This document shows positions 14,873 to 24,405 of a stretch of 34,812 nucleotides of DNA, piece after piece. Every line of letters starts with the position of its first letter. Within the stretch, counting starts at the first letter, position 1. The stretch spans positions 1-34,812 of the forward strand of contig NZ_JAHYSG010000123.1 in NCBI RefSeq assembly GCF_022095675.1, read 5' to 3'. The position numbers and the translations under genes are program-made. The notes below the pieces were generated by a model. That model saw only the letters and a list, made by a program, of their open reading frames with translations, was not told the origin of the DNA and made no database searches. This DNA comes from Dactylosporangium sp. AC04546 (GTDB lineage Bacteria; Actinomycetota; Actinomycetes; Mycobacteriales; Micromonosporaceae).

Positions 14873-15763
14873 GTGGCTGATGAGGCGGCTCCGCCGGAGG
14901 CGGGCGCATCGGTCTCGGTGCACACCGGGACGGATGGCTCGGTCCGCGTCGCCGTGCTCGGCGACGTCGACTGGGCCGCCAGCGACATGCTCACCGAGGC
15001 GCTGGCGAACGCCCTGGCGCGGGCGCCTCAGGCGATCGTCGTCGACCTGGCCCGCGTGCGGCTCATCGACTCGAGCGGCGTGCGGACCCTGGTGCGCAGC
15101 TTCCGCACGGCCCGTGACAAGGCCGTGCCGCTGGCGGTGGTGAACTGCAACCCGATCGTGGTGCGCGTGCTCCAGATCGTCGGCGTGCACTCGCGCTCTC
15201 CGCTCCCGCCCCAGCCGGCCGGAAGCCGGGTGGGACAGGCACGGCAGCGGGCGGCGCGCCGACCGCGGATCGCGACCGCCGTTAGCCGGCCGGTAGCCGG
15301 CCCGTTAGCCGGCCGGTCGTCGCTGCCGCGTCCCGTCCGGACCGGTCGCGGCCACCTGTGCCGCGCCTGCTCGGTCAGAGCAGGCCGCGGTCGCGGGCGT
15401 ACAGCGCGGCCTGCGTGCGGTCGCGCAGGTGCAGCCGGCCCAGGATCCGCGAGATGTGGTTCTTCACCGTCCCCTCGCTCAGGTGCATCCGCGTGCCGAT
15501 CTCCCGGTTCGTCCGCCCCTGGGACACGAGCCGCAGGATCTCCAGCTCCCGCCCCGACAGCCCGTCCGCCGACGCGGACGGCGCGGGCAGCCCGGCCGCC
15601 AGCCGCCGCGCCACCGAGGCGTCGAACTGGGCCACGCCCCGGTGCGCGAGCCGGATCGCGTGTGCCAACTCCTCCGCCGCCAGGTCCTTCAGCAGGTAGC
15701 CGATGGCCCCGGCCCGCAGCGCCTCCGCCACGTAGTCGTCGTCGTCAAAGGTCGTCAGCATGA
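14873..15763 (+). CDS. STAS-domain anti-sigma-factor antagonist; 3' end probably frameshifted
   Basis: Starts GTG 14873 with TACCGT 8 nt upstream (no SD). Residues 14-106 are a clear STAS domain: VRVAVLGDVDWAASDMLTEAL, split here for length, then VVDLARVRLIDSSGVRTLV with the canonical phosphorylatable DSSG, and a C-terminal helix ending VLQIVGV. The frame then runs on as low-complexity Arg/Ala/Pro text to 15763, 389 bp into the response-regulator gene on the other strand, which is not credible. Shifting to frame +1 near 15184-15187 gives RALALSAPAPAGRKPGG and a TAG at 15283-15285, a normal length of about 137 residues. The believable coding part is 14873 to about 15285. Confidence 0.65.
   Translation: MADEAAPPEAGASVSVHTGTDGSVRVAVLGDVDWAASDMLTEALANALARAPQAIVVDLARVRLIDSSGVRTLVRSFRTARDKAVPLAVVNCNPIVVRVLQIVGVHSRSPLPPQPAGSRVGQARQRAARRPRIATAVSRPVAGPLAGRSSLPRPVRTGRGHLCRACSVRAGRGRGRTARPACGRAGAAGPGSARCGSSPSPRSGASACRSPGSSAPGTRAAGSPAPAPTARPPTRTARAARPPAAAPPRRRTGPRPGARAGSRVPTPPPPGPSAGSRWPRPAAPPPRSRRRQRSSA
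15281..15316. repeat. Short tandem repeats of TAGCCGGCC
   Basis: GTTAGCCGGCCGG occurs at 15281-15293 and 15304-15316, with GTAGCCGGCCC between, so three TAGCCGGCC units lie in 36 bp. GCCGGC is self-complementary, so several alternative hairpins are possible. It falls between two convergent genes. Confidence 0.7.
15325..15352 (-). terminator. Possible terminator of the kinase-regulator operon
   Basis: GCCGCG (15325-15330) and CGCGGC (15347-15352) bracket an inner partly paired segment, 22 bp past the response-regulator stop. Confidence 0.4.
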
Positions 15764-16004
15764 CCACCCGGCAGCCCGGCAGCCGCCGCAGCAGCTCCCG
15801 CGTCGCCTCGACCCCGTCGACCTCCGGCATCCGCACGTCCATGAGCACCACGTCGGGCTGCAGCTCGACCGCCTTCGTGACCGCGTCCTCCCCGTCGCCG
15901 GCCACCCCGGCAACGACGATCCCCGGCTGGATGCCGAGCAGCGACGCGATCCCGTCGCGCACCAGCTGCTGGTCGTCGACGACGAGCACCCGGGTCTCGC
16001 TCAC
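15375..16004 (-). CDS. NarL/LuxR-type response regulator
   Basis: 209 residues from GTG 16004, overlapping the kinase stop by 4 bp (GTGA). Receiver domain 1-120: VLVVDDQQLVRDG (acidic pocket), VVLMDVRMPEVDG with the phospho-acceptor Asp near 55, MLTTFDDD and the Lys in YLLKDL. The C-terminal LuxR helix-turn-helix is LSGRELEILRLVSQGRTNRE (part), EGTVKNHISRIL. It should be phosphorylated by the adjacent kinase and bind DNA; targets unknown. Confidence 0.95.
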   Translation of the reverse strand: MSETRVLVVDDQQLVRDGIASLLGIQPGIVVAGVAGDGEDAVTKAVELQPDVVLMDVRMPEVDGVEATRELLRRLPGCRVVMLTTFDDDDYVAEALRAGAIGYLLKDLAAEELAHAIRLAHRGVAQFDASVARRLAAGLPAPSASADGLSGRELEILRLVSQGRTNREIGTRMHLSEGTVKNHISRILGRLHLRDRTQAALYARDRGLL

Positions 16005-17254
16005 GCACCCTCCCGCGGAATCGTCACCGTCACCGTCACGCCCGGCGGTCCCGGCCGCACGTCGACGGTCCCGCTGAGCAGCCGCACCCGTTCCTGCATC
16101 CCCGCCAACCCGAACCCTCCACCGCCGCTCCCTACCGCCGCCGCCGCGTTCCTGGCCGCCGCATTCCCGGTCACTGCCGGGGCGTTCCCGGCCACCGCCA
16201 CCGCGTCCACTGCTAACGCCGTCGCGTCCACGGCCGGCCGGGCCGCCGCGGCGGACGGCAGGCCCACCCCGTCGTCGGCGACCACCAGCCGCGCGTCCCG
16301 CTCCCCGAACGTCGCCGCGATCGCCACCGACCCTGCCCGACCGTGCTTGCGGGCGTTGGTGATCGCCTCCTGGGCCGCCCGGTACAGCGCTATGCGCGCC
16401 GCCACCGCATGCTCCTGCTCGTGCCCGGAGATCTCGACGGTCACCCGCATCCGGTCGTCCTCGGCGTGCCAGGCCAGGTCCCGCAGCGCCGACGAGAGCG
16501 AGAACGGCGCCTCCCGCAGCGCCCGCACCGACTGCCGCACCTCGTCGAGGGCCTGCTTCGCCGACCAATGGGCGTCGGCGACGGCCCGCGCCGACGCGTC
16601 CGGGTCGCGGTCGCGGAACGCGGACGCCTTCTCCAGCTGCACGGCGATCGCGGTGAGGTGGTGCCCGAGGCTGTCGTGGATGTCGCGGGCGACCCGGTTG
16701 CGCTCGTCGGCCGCGGACAGCTCGGCGACGTCCTGCAGCGCCCGCTCCAGCCGGGTGCGGGTGTCGAGCTCGGTGACCGCGACCGCCGCCATGGCCAGGG
16801 CGAGGGTGAGCCCCACGCCGTACATGAGCAGGTCGGTGACCCGCTCCTCGTCGGTGTACCACCCGGGGACGCTTGTCCCGTAGTACACCAGCATCGCCAG
16901 CAACCCCGTGAGCCCGAGCCCCGCCGCGACCCGCCCGCCGAACGCGAAGTAGGCGGTGAACGGGACGAGCACGAACAGCGCGGTGGCGAGCCCCGCCTGG
17001 TCCAGCGCCGCCACCGCGGTGAACAGCGCGACCCGCACGACGAGCAGGACCGCGGCGACGCGCGGCGGCGTCCGCACCGGATGCCGCCGCCGTTCGAGGA
17101 TCTCCAGCACCACGAGGGCCGCGATGCCGGCGACGAAGCCGGCCGTGCCGGGCCATCCGGCGGCACCCGGCCGGCTGACGAGACCCGCGACGAGCACCGC
17201 GCCGTAGAGGACGAACGGCACCCACAGCACGGGCCGCGCGGGGGTCGTCTGCAT
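16001..17254 (-). CDS. NarL-type sensor histidine kinase with expanded ATP lid
   Basis: 417 residues from ATG 17254. Five to six TM helices (10-155) with short loops and no separate sensor domain, a coiled linker, HisKA_3 dimerisation helix with RNRVARDIHDSLGHHLTAI (His near 193), and HATPase with N box EAITNARKHG and DDGVGLP. Between DDGVGLP and the GFGLAGM box, where relatives have about ten residues, there are about 45 rich in Ala, Val and Asn (AGNA, TGNA, ARNA units). TAGCCT lies 7 nt before the ATG, so the kinase may also have its own leaderless promoter. It follows the membrane-protein gene by 5 bp and overlaps the regulator gene; the three probably act together. Confidence 0.92.
   Translation of the reverse strand: MQTTPARPVLWVPFVLYGAVLVAGLVSRPGAAGWPGTAGFVAGIAALVVLEILERRRHPVRTPPRVAAVLLVVRVALFTAVAALDQAGLATALFVLVPFTAYFAFGGRVAAGLGLTGLLAMLVYYGTSVPGWYTDEERVTDLLMYGVGLTLALAMAAVAVTELDTRTRLERALQDVAELSAADERNRVARDIHDSLGHHLTAIAVQLEKASAFRDRDPDASARAVADAHWSAKQALDEVRQSVRALREAPFSLSSALRDLAWHAEDDRMRVTVEISGHEQEHAVAARIALYRAAQEAITNARKHGRAGSVAIAATFGERDARLVVADDGVGLPSAAAARPAVDATALAVDAVAVAGNAPAVTGNAAARNAAAAVGSGGGGFGLAGMQERVRLLSGTVDVRPGPPGVTVTVTIPREGA
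16146..16193. repeat. Degenerate 12-bp repeats in the kinase ATP-lid insert
   Basis: GCGTTCCTGGCC (16146-16157), GCATTCCCGGTC (16161-16172) and GCGTTCCCGGCC (16182-16193) are copies spaced 15 and 21 bp apart, so the frame is kept. They encode the xGNA-type units of the insert. Confidence 0.7.
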
Positions 17255-17259
17255 GGCGG

Positions 17260-17850
17260 TCAGGCTACTGCGCGGGCCGGTCGGACCGGGTTTTCCGCCT
17301 GTGGATAACCCCCGCTTGTGGACAACGACAGCCAGATGATCGCGGCCGCGGCGAGCACATGGACGGCGCTCGTCAGCGGGGTGTCGTCGAGCGGGGCGAG
17401 GACCGCCAGCAGCGTCAGCGCGACGCCGTAGACGGCGGCCGGCAGGCGCGGGAACACGCCGGCCCGCAGCATCGAGATGCTGAACAGGATGGTGCCGGCG
17501 ACGAAGACCAGCGCGCAGCCGAGCAGGGCGAGGCCGGTGGGACCGGCGCGCAGGTCCGTCACGACGGGGTCGTCGAGATAGAACAGGACGAGGTTGAGGG
17601 CGAACGCGACCCCGGTGAACAGGCCGAGGCCGAGCAGGTTGACCGCGTAGGCCACCGCGCCGAACCGCCCGGCCCGCTCCCGCTGGTGCAGGTAGAGGGC
17701 GGTGACGGTCGGCGCGGCGAACGCCACGCCCAGGCCGAGGACCGCGCCGGTGGCGGCGGTCTCGCCGGTGAACGCCTCGACGGCGCCGGGGACACCGATG
17801 GACAGACCGAGAATGACGCCGCTGGCGGCGCCGAACCGTTGCAACCACAT
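17260..17850 (-). CDS. Multi-pass membrane protein of unknown function
   Basis: 196 residues from ATG 17850; the frame could begin at TTG 17880, but TAGCGT lies 7 nt before the ATG as a leaderless -10. Six hydrophobic segments: about 8-25, 33-54, 66-90, 105-127, 135-155 and 160-178. No conserved motif was recognised. It is the first gene of a three-gene operon with the kinase and regulator. It may be an accessory or signal-sensing membrane partner; that is inference from position. Confidence 0.7.
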   Translation of the reverse strand: MWLQRFGAASGVILGLSIGVPGAVEAFTGETAATGAVLGLGVAFAAPTVTALYLHQRERAGRFGAVAYAVNLLGLGLFTGVAFALNLVLFYLDDPVVTDLRAGPTGLALLGCALVFVAGTILFSISMLRAGVFPRLPAAVYGVALTLLAVLAPLDDTPLTSAVHVLAAAAIIWLSLSTSGGYPQAENPVRPARAVA

Positions 17851-17919
17851 GCCGGAGACGCTATTGCGGCACCCGGCCAACCGGGCAGTGCCGAGCGGCC
17901 AAACCCCGGCAGCCGGAAG

Positions 17920-18303
17920 TCACTGCGCGGCGATCTGGATGAGGTTGCCGCAGGTGTCGTCGAAGATCGCGGTGGTGACCGGCCCCATCGCGGTCGGCTG
18001 CTGGGTGAACACGACGCCGAGCGCGACCAGCCGCTCGTACTCCTGCTGCACGTCCTCGACGCCGAACGACGTCCACGGGATGCCGTCGGCGATGAGCGCG
18101 TCCCGGAACGGCTTCACCGCCGGGTGGTCGCTGGGCTCGAGGGAGATCTCCGGGCCGTCGGGCTGGTCGGGCGACCCGACGGTCAGCCAGCTGACCGGGC
18201 CCATCGGGATCTCGGTCCGCTTCTCGAAGCCCAGCACCTCCGTGTAGAAGCGCAGCGCGGCGGCCTGGTCGTTGACGAACACGGACATGACGGTGACCTT
18301 CAT
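17920..18303 (-). CDS. VOC-superfamily (glyoxalase/dioxygenase-like) protein
   Basis: 127 residues, SD AAGGAG 5 nt before ATG 18303. Two beta-alpha-beta-beta-beta modules: VMSVFVNDQAAALRFYTEVL then LGFEKRTEIPMG, and TAIFDDTCGNLIQIAAQ at the end, where the Glu metal ligand of some relatives is replaced by Gln. The usual members handle small toxic or aromatic compounds; substrate unknown. The ATG overlaps the ArsR stop by 4 bp, so the pair is one operon and the VOC protein is probably under ArsR control. Confidence 0.88.
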   Translation of the reverse strand: MKVTVMSVFVNDQAAALRFYTEVLGFEKRTEIPMGPVSWLTVGSPDQPDGPEISLEPSDHPAVKPFRDALIADGIPWTSFGVEDVQQEYERLVALGVVFTQQPTAMGPVTTAIFDDTCGNLIQIAAQ

Positions 18304-18596
18304 GAGGACTCCTTCGGTCGGCGGGTCAGCCACCGTTCGACGATCGCGTCGAGCGGTGCCGGGTCGGCAGAGTGGAACTTGTAGCGCCCTTCCCGCCGCG
18401 ACACCACCAGCCCGGCGGCCTCCAGCAGCTCCAGGTGCTGCGAGATCGCCTGCCGCGACGACGCGATGCCGTGCCGGGCGATCAGGCGGTTGCAGATCTC
18501 GAACAGCGTCTGGTCGCCACGGTCGCTGAGCTCGTCGAGGATGCGGCGGCGGGTCGGGTCGGCGAGCGCCTTGAACAGCACGTCTCCGTCGTCCAC
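18300..18596 (-). CDS. ArsR-family transcriptional repressor
   Basis: 98 residues from GTG 18596. Winged helix with VLFKALADPTRRRILDELSD, SSRQAISQHLELLEAAGLV and RREGRYKFHSADPAPL. No metal-binding cysteine pair (ELCVCDL type) is present; this is the SdpR-like, ligand- or self-controlled subgroup. The start is fixed by TATGCT 6 nt upstream, with TTGATA 18 bp before that. A longer form from ATG 18647 would translate the promoter and operator and is rejected. It likely represses itself with the VOC gene behind it, and probably the divergent VOC gene. Confidence 0.88.
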   Translation of the reverse strand: MDDGDVLFKALADPTRRRILDELSDRGDQTLFEICNRLIARHGIASSRQAISQHLELLEAAGLVVSRREGRYKFHSADPAPLDAIVERWLTRRPKESS

Positions 18597-18602
18597 GCCG
18601 AC

Positions 18603-18639
18603 AGCATAGGCAAGTCGCCACTTGCATATCAAGTAGACT
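18603..18639. promoter_or_regulatory. Divergent promoters and ArsR operator half-sites
   Basis: Three half-sites lie in a row: CAAGT (18611-18615), ACTTG (18620-18624) and CAAGT (18630-18634), making two overlapping inverted repeats with 4- and 5-bp spacers. Minus-strand promoter: TTGATA (18632-18627), 18 bp, TATGCT (18608-18603), start at GTG 18596. Plus-strand -10: TAGACT (18634-18639), 6 nt before ATG 18646. A protein on the half-sites would block both promoters. Confidence 0.65.
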
Positions 18640-18645
18640 CGCGGC

Positions 18646-19077
18646 ATGACCTGGACCCTGACGTTCGACTGCGCCGCACCGAAGGCGCAGGCCGAGTTCT
18701 GGTGCCTCGCGCTCGGCTACGTGCCCGCCGCCCCGCCGAAGGGGTGGGACACCTGGGAAGACTGGCTGCGGCACTTCGCCGTGCCCGAGGACGAGTGGGA
18801 CGACGGCGCCACCATCGAGGACCCGTCCGGCGCCGGTCCGCGGATCTCGTTCCTCAAGGTGCCCGAGCCCAAGACCGCCAAGAACCGGGTGCACGTCGAT
18901 GTGCAGGCCGGCGGCGGCCGCGACCAGCCGCCGGCGGAGCGGTGGGCCCGCGTGCTGGCCAAGGTCGACGTGCTCGTGGCGGCCGGCGCGACCGTCGTCG
19001 CCGAGCACTCCCTCGACGGTGTTCCGGATCATGTGGTACTGCAGGATCCAGAGGGCAACGAGCTCTGTGTTGTGTGA
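18646..19077 (+). CDS. VOC-family protein (glyoxalase-like domain)
   Basis: 143 residues starting MTWTLTFDCAAPKAQAEFW, a common opening of actinobacterial VOC proteins. Further family marks are PRISFLKVPEPKTAKNRVH, VDVQAGGG and the ending HVVLQDPEGNELCVV with the usual D-P-E-G-N-E-x-C turn carrying a Glu metal ligand. The first 6 nt upstream follow TAGACT, so the message is probably leaderless. It is divergent from the arsR-VOC operon and shares its operator. Confidence 0.85.
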   Translation: MTWTLTFDCAAPKAQAEFWCLALGYVPAAPPKGWDTWEDWLRHFAVPEDEWDDGATIEDPSGAGPRISFLKVPEPKTAKNRVHVDVQAGGGRDQPPAERWARVLAKVDVLVAAGATVVAEHSLDGVPDHVVLQDPEGNELCVV

Positions 19078-19095
19078 CGGGCCTACCCTGACGGC

Positions 19096-19548
19096 ATGTT
19101 GCAGGCCAAACGGACCAGCATCTGGCGGGGCGGCTATGAGATCGCCGCGGACGGCCGCCCGGTAACGACCTGGAACCCGAAGCTGTGGCACACCGGGGGC
19201 GACTTCGTGCTCGCCGGCCGGCAGTACAAGGTGCGTGCCAACGCCTGGGCCAGCAAGTTCTCGATGGAGGACGGGTCGGGCATGATCGTCGCGTCGGCGG
19301 AGCGCGTCGGCCGCAAGGAGTGGACGATCAGCTCGGACGGTCAGGTGTACCGCTTCCGCCGCGCCTCGATCTGGAGGCACGAGGAGGAGCTGCTGTCCGG
19401 CGACGGGCGGATCGGCTCGGTCCGCCGCGTCAGCGTCTGGAGCCACGACACCGTGGCGGACCTGCCCGGGCTGCCGTTACCCGTGCAGGTCTTCGCCCTC
19501 GGCGTGATCGTCACGAAGTGGGACCGCCAGGCGGCCTCCTCCGGCTGA
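19096..19548 (+). CDS. Conserved hypothetical beta-rich protein
   Basis: 150 residues. Repeated strand pairs such as YEIAADGRPVTTW, FVLAGRQYKVRANAW, EWTISSDGQVYRFRRAS and GRIGSVRRVSVWSHD suggest a tubby/LURP-one-like beta barrel, which is a structural guess. It ends in a hydrophobic strand (PLPVQVFALGVIVTKW). TACCCT ends 6 nt before the ATG. Function unknown. Its stop touches that of the next gene, on the other strand (TGATCA). Confidence 0.7.
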   Translation: MLQAKRTSIWRGGYEIAADGRPVTTWNPKLWHTGGDFVLAGRQYKVRANAWASKFSMEDGSGMIVASAERVGRKEWTISSDGQVYRFRRASIWRHEEELLSGDGRIGSVRRVSVWSHDTVADLPGLPLPVQVFALGVIVTKWDRQAASSG

Positions 19549-20391
19549 TCACAGCGCCTTCGCGAGGAACGCCGCGGTGGCGCCGACCGCCTGCGTGACG
19601 AACGGCTCCTGGTCGTACAGGTCGATGTGCCGCTCGCAGTCGATCCACCGCAGCTCCTTCGGCCCGGCCGCCGCGTCGTGCAGCGCCTGCGCGAGCTCCG
19701 GCGCGCAGTAGGCGTCGCGCCGCCCGTGCACCACGAGCAGCGGGACGCCGGCCAGCAGCGGCGCCGCCCCCAGCGCGTCGAACGTGAGCAGCGCGTGCAG
19801 CGACCCGCGGGTCACCCGGTTCTCCCAGTACGGCGCCGCCGATCGTTCGGTCCCGTAGTACTCGTACGGCTCCGCGCCGCCCATCGCCGCCTCCCCGCCG
19901 TCCGGCGCGACGGCCGGCAGGAACTCGTCGTAGCGGTCGAGCTGGGCGCGCAGCGCCGCGCGGTAGTCCATCCGCTCGGCGAACCAGGCGGGGCTGTTGT
20001 AGCCGCCGGCGATCCCGGCCACGGCCCGGATCCGCGGGTCGGCGGCCGCCGCCCGCACCGCGTAGCCGCCCCCGAGGCACACCCCCACCACGCCGATGCG
20101 ATCCGCGTCGATGCCGGGCGACGCCGCCAGCGCGCCGACGGCGGCCCGCAGGTCGGCCAGCTTGCCCTGGCTGTCCTCGTGCGATCGACGCCCGCCGCTC
20201 TCGCCGAACCCACGGTGGTCGATGGCGAGGGTGGCGAACCCCTCCTGCGCCAGCCGCTCCGCGTAGAGCCCGGCGACCTGCTCCTTCACACCGGTGAACG
20301 GCCCGGTCAGCACCACGGCCGGCGACGGCTCGCCTACATCGGGCCGCCGCAGCACTCCGGCCAGCGCGATTCCGTCGGCTTCGATGGTCAT
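19549..20391 (-). CDS. Alpha/beta hydrolase (dienelactone-hydrolase/peptidase S15-like)
   Basis: 280 residues from ATG 20391. Oxyanion region VVLTGPFTGVKEQ, conserved ATLAIDHRGFGESGG, nucleophile elbow GVCLGGG (Cys in place of Ser, as in dienelactone hydrolases), acid in VVHGRRDAYC and His in CERHIDLYD. Likely a cytoplasmic hydrolase of esters or lactones; substrate unknown. It lies divergent from an HxlR regulator over a 96-bp gap, the usual arrangement for an enzyme and its own regulator. Confidence 0.88.
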   Translation of the reverse strand: MTIEADGIALAGVLRRPDVGEPSPAVVLTGPFTGVKEQVAGLYAERLAQEGFATLAIDHRGFGESGGRRSHEDSQGKLADLRAAVGALAASPGIDADRIGVVGVCLGGGYAVRAAAADPRIRAVAGIAGGYNSPAWFAERMDYRAALRAQLDRYDEFLPAVAPDGGEAAMGGAEPYEYYGTERSAAPYWENRVTRGSLHALLTFDALGAAPLLAGVPLLVVHGRRDAYCAPELAQALHDAAAGPKELRWIDCERHIDLYDQEPFVTQAVGATAAFLAKAL

Positions 20392-20418
20392 GGGATCATG
20401 TCGTACCTGCACGTGCCC

Positions 20419-20454
20419 GACAGTAGGCGCGGGTTCACGATCGCGACAGAAGGC
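20419..20454. promoter_or_regulatory. Direct repeat between hydrolase and HxlR genes
   Basis: GACAGTAGGC (20419-20428) and GACAGAAGGC (20445-20454) are 9/10 identical and 26 bp apart in the divergent intergenic region. They may be HxlR binding sites; this is inference from position only. Confidence 0.35.
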
Positions 20455-20487
20455 ACTTCCCGGTGCCCATGCCGTCAGGAGGCCCCC

Positions 20488-20829
20488 ATGACGCTGGTCG
20501 TTCCCGACGTCCTCGAGGAGTCGTGCGCGACGCGGCAGGCCCTGGAGCGGCTCGCCGCCAAGTGGCGGATCCTGGTGGTCTACGCGCTGTTCGCCGGGCC
20601 GCAGCGGCACGCCGACCTGCGCCGGCGGCTGCCCGGCATCACGCAGAAGGTGCTCACCGAGACGCTGCGGGGCATGGCCGCCGACGGCCTGGTGGAGCGG
20701 CGGGTGCTGCGCTCGGCCGCGCCGCAGCACGTCGAGTACGCGCTCACCGAGCTCGGCCGCACCCTCGAGGCGCCGCTCGCCGCGATCTGCGCCTGGGCCG
20801 TGAACCTTTCACCTCCCGCGCCGGCCTGA
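20488..20829 (+). CDS. HxlR-family winged-helix regulator
   Basis: 113 residues, AGGAGG 5 nt before ATG 20488. Family marks: Cys 13 in the N-terminal helix, LAAKWRILVVYALFAGPQR, HADLRRRLPGITQKVLTETL, and EYALTELGRTLEAPLAAICAW. HxlR proteins are dimers that often sense aldehydes, quinones or thiol stress through the N-terminal cysteine; here Cys 13 is the candidate sensor. The divergent hydrolase is the likely target. Confidence 0.9.
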   Translation: MTLVVPDVLEESCATRQALERLAAKWRILVVYALFAGPQRHADLRRRLPGITQKVLTETLRGMAADGLVERRVLRSAAPQHVEYALTELGRTLEAPLAAICAWAVNLSPPAPA

Positions 20830-20922
20830 CCTGGGCGGACGTGGCCGCGGTACGGGTCCGGCGGTTTTTGTCAGACCCCCCGCCTATGGTCCGCGTATCC
20901 CGCCGCCCGAGGAGGACCCGCG

Positions 20923-23337
<2,415 letters not shown>

Positions 23338-23355
23338 CCACCGCTGGAACGACGC

Positions 23356-23395
23356 GCGAGGCCCGGCCGCCCCACCGGCTACGGCCGAGCCTCGC
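23356..23395 (+). terminator. Hairpin terminator after the GH3 gene
   Basis: GCGAGGC (23356-23362) pairs with GCCTCGC (23389-23395), and inside it GGCCG (23365-23369) pairs with CGGCC (23382-23386), 19 bp past the stop. Confidence 0.65.
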
Positions 23396-23497
23396 CCCCA
23401 TCGGCGAGCCGGGCCTTCAGACAAACCATGCGCACGATCCTGGCTCGCATCGCTCAACATCCTCGTCTTGCAGCGAAGCCATCACTCCCCCGCCGGC

Positions 23498-23529
23498 CGA
23501 GGGCGCGGTCCCGCCAGACCGCGCCCTCG
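23498..23529. terminator. Perfect 13-bp hairpin
   Basis: CGAGGGCGCGGTC (23498-23510) and GACCGCGCCCTCG (23517-23529) with a 6-nt loop. It is probably a second terminator for the GH3 gene, 160 bp downstream; it could instead end an unannotated transcript. Confidence 0.6.
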
Positions 23530-23583
23530 CCCTTCGCCCGGCTGCTTCTTGTGATCCCCGTAAGCAACCCCGGGACGCGCCCA

Positions 23584-23635
23584 TGATCGTGGGAAAGATC
23601 TGGTCGTCATGGCAGCCGGATGTTTCCCACGATCA
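23584..23635. repeat. Long near-complete palindrome (REP/MITE-like)
   Basis: Outer arms TGATCGTGGGAAA (23584-23596) and TTTCCCACGATCA (23623-23635) are perfect. The 26-bp centre is also mostly self-complementary, and several mismatches are T/C changes that would still pair as G-U in RNA. The whole 52 bp can fold as one hairpin. It looks like a dispersed extragenic repeat, which cannot be confirmed from one copy. Confidence 0.6.
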
Positions 23636-23719
23636 AGGGCAGCGGCCGCGTGCTGTCTGTCCACTCTGGAACGCGCCTGGCGCTCACGGTGGGCGGGACG
23701 GGCTGGCTAGGATCTCGGC

Positions 23720-24385
23720 ATGGCATTGCTGCACCAGGCGGAGATCACTCCGTCGAAGCTGGAGCTCATCGAGGCGTGGCTGCCGGACCAGAGCTGGTTC
23801 CAGGAGCCGAGCGCCGAGGGGCTGGCCCGCGTCGCCGCGTACCGGTTCGACGACCCCGACGGCGAGGTCGGGATCGAGGCACTGCTGGTCCGCATCGGCG
23901 CCGGGCCGGTGTACCAGGTCCCGCTCACGTACCGTGGCGCTCCCCTCGGCGGCGCCGACGCGTGGCTGGTCGGCACGACGGAGCACTCCGTGCTCGGCAA
24001 GCGCTGGGTGTACGCCGCGTGTGGCGACCCCGTCTACGCCGCCGTCCTCGCCGACGCACTGTTCGGCACGGCGGGCCAGGCCGACGAGTACCTCGAGGTC
24101 GACGGCCAGCCCGTGCTCCGCAAGCCCCTCATGACGGTGACGACCACCCGCGCCGGCGGCCGGACCGACGCGCCCGGCGACGCGACCGCCACGGCCGGCA
24201 CCGTCCGGGGCGTCGTCCGGGGCGTCGTCAGCGGCGACCCGACGGTCATCGAGACCGACCTCGGGACCCTCGCCGTCGTCCACGTCCTCGGCGCCACGCC
24301 CCAGCCGGACGCCGACGCGGTGCTGACGGGGCAGCGCGACGGCATCGACGGTCCGCTCCTGCTGGCGTACGCCAGCCGCGCCTGA
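23720..24385 (+). CDS. Maltokinase N-terminal cap-like protein (CG0192-type)
   Basis: 221 residues. The opening ALLHQAEITPSKLELIEAWL, the phrase YRFDDPDGEVGIE, VPLTYRGAPL and LGKRWVYAACGDPVYAAVL are those of the Mak_N_cap domain that precedes actinobacterial maltokinases and also occurs alone. No kinase domain follows, so it cannot phosphorylate maltose itself; role unknown. The ATG follows TAGGAT by 6 nt and no SD is present. GRTDAPGDATATAG near residues 150-165 is a small Ala/Thr/Gly linker. Confidence 0.8.
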   Translation: MALLHQAEITPSKLELIEAWLPDQSWFQEPSAEGLARVAAYRFDDPDGEVGIEALLVRIGAGPVYQVPLTYRGAPLGGADAWLVGTTEHSVLGKRWVYAACGDPVYAAVLADALFGTAGQADEYLEVDGQPVLRKPLMTVTTTRAGGRTDAPGDATATAGTVRGVVRGVVSGDPTVIETDLGTLAVVHVLGATPQPDADAVLTGQRDGIDGPLLLAYASRA

Positions 24386-24405
24386 CCCGCCGAGCCGTGG
24401 CGGGC

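Larger units (their letters stand above)
23338..23719. other. 382-bp intergenic stretch with three inverted repeats
   Basis: Between the GH3 gene and the Mak_N_cap-like gene there is no credible ORF. It holds a hairpin at 23356-23395, a perfect hairpin at 23498-23529, a long near-complete palindrome at 23584-23635, and the TAGGAT hexamer (23708-23713) of the next gene. Confidence 0.6.

Noticed and set aside
12950..15190. 746-codon minus-strand frame and similar long frames (for example 8814-10565, 6286-8850, 20884-23460)
   Set aside because: All oppose well-supported genes with recognisable domains and contain no family motifs.
15281..15316. TAGCCGGCC repeats as a CRISPR array or iteron origin
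   Set aside because: Units are too short, no spacers of constant length exist, and no replication or cas gene is near.
18300..18647. Longer ArsR start at ATG 18647
   Set aside because: It would translate through the operator and the -10; GTG 18596 has a proper TTGATA/TATGCT promoter and fits the family length.
20868..20890. TTGTCA and TATGGT as the GH3 promoter
   Set aside because: Spacing is only 11 bp, too short for a standard promoter.
23498..23529. tRNA or structured RNA gene at the 13-bp hairpin
   Set aside because: A single hairpin with a 6-nt loop has no cloverleaf or known motif; a terminator explains it.
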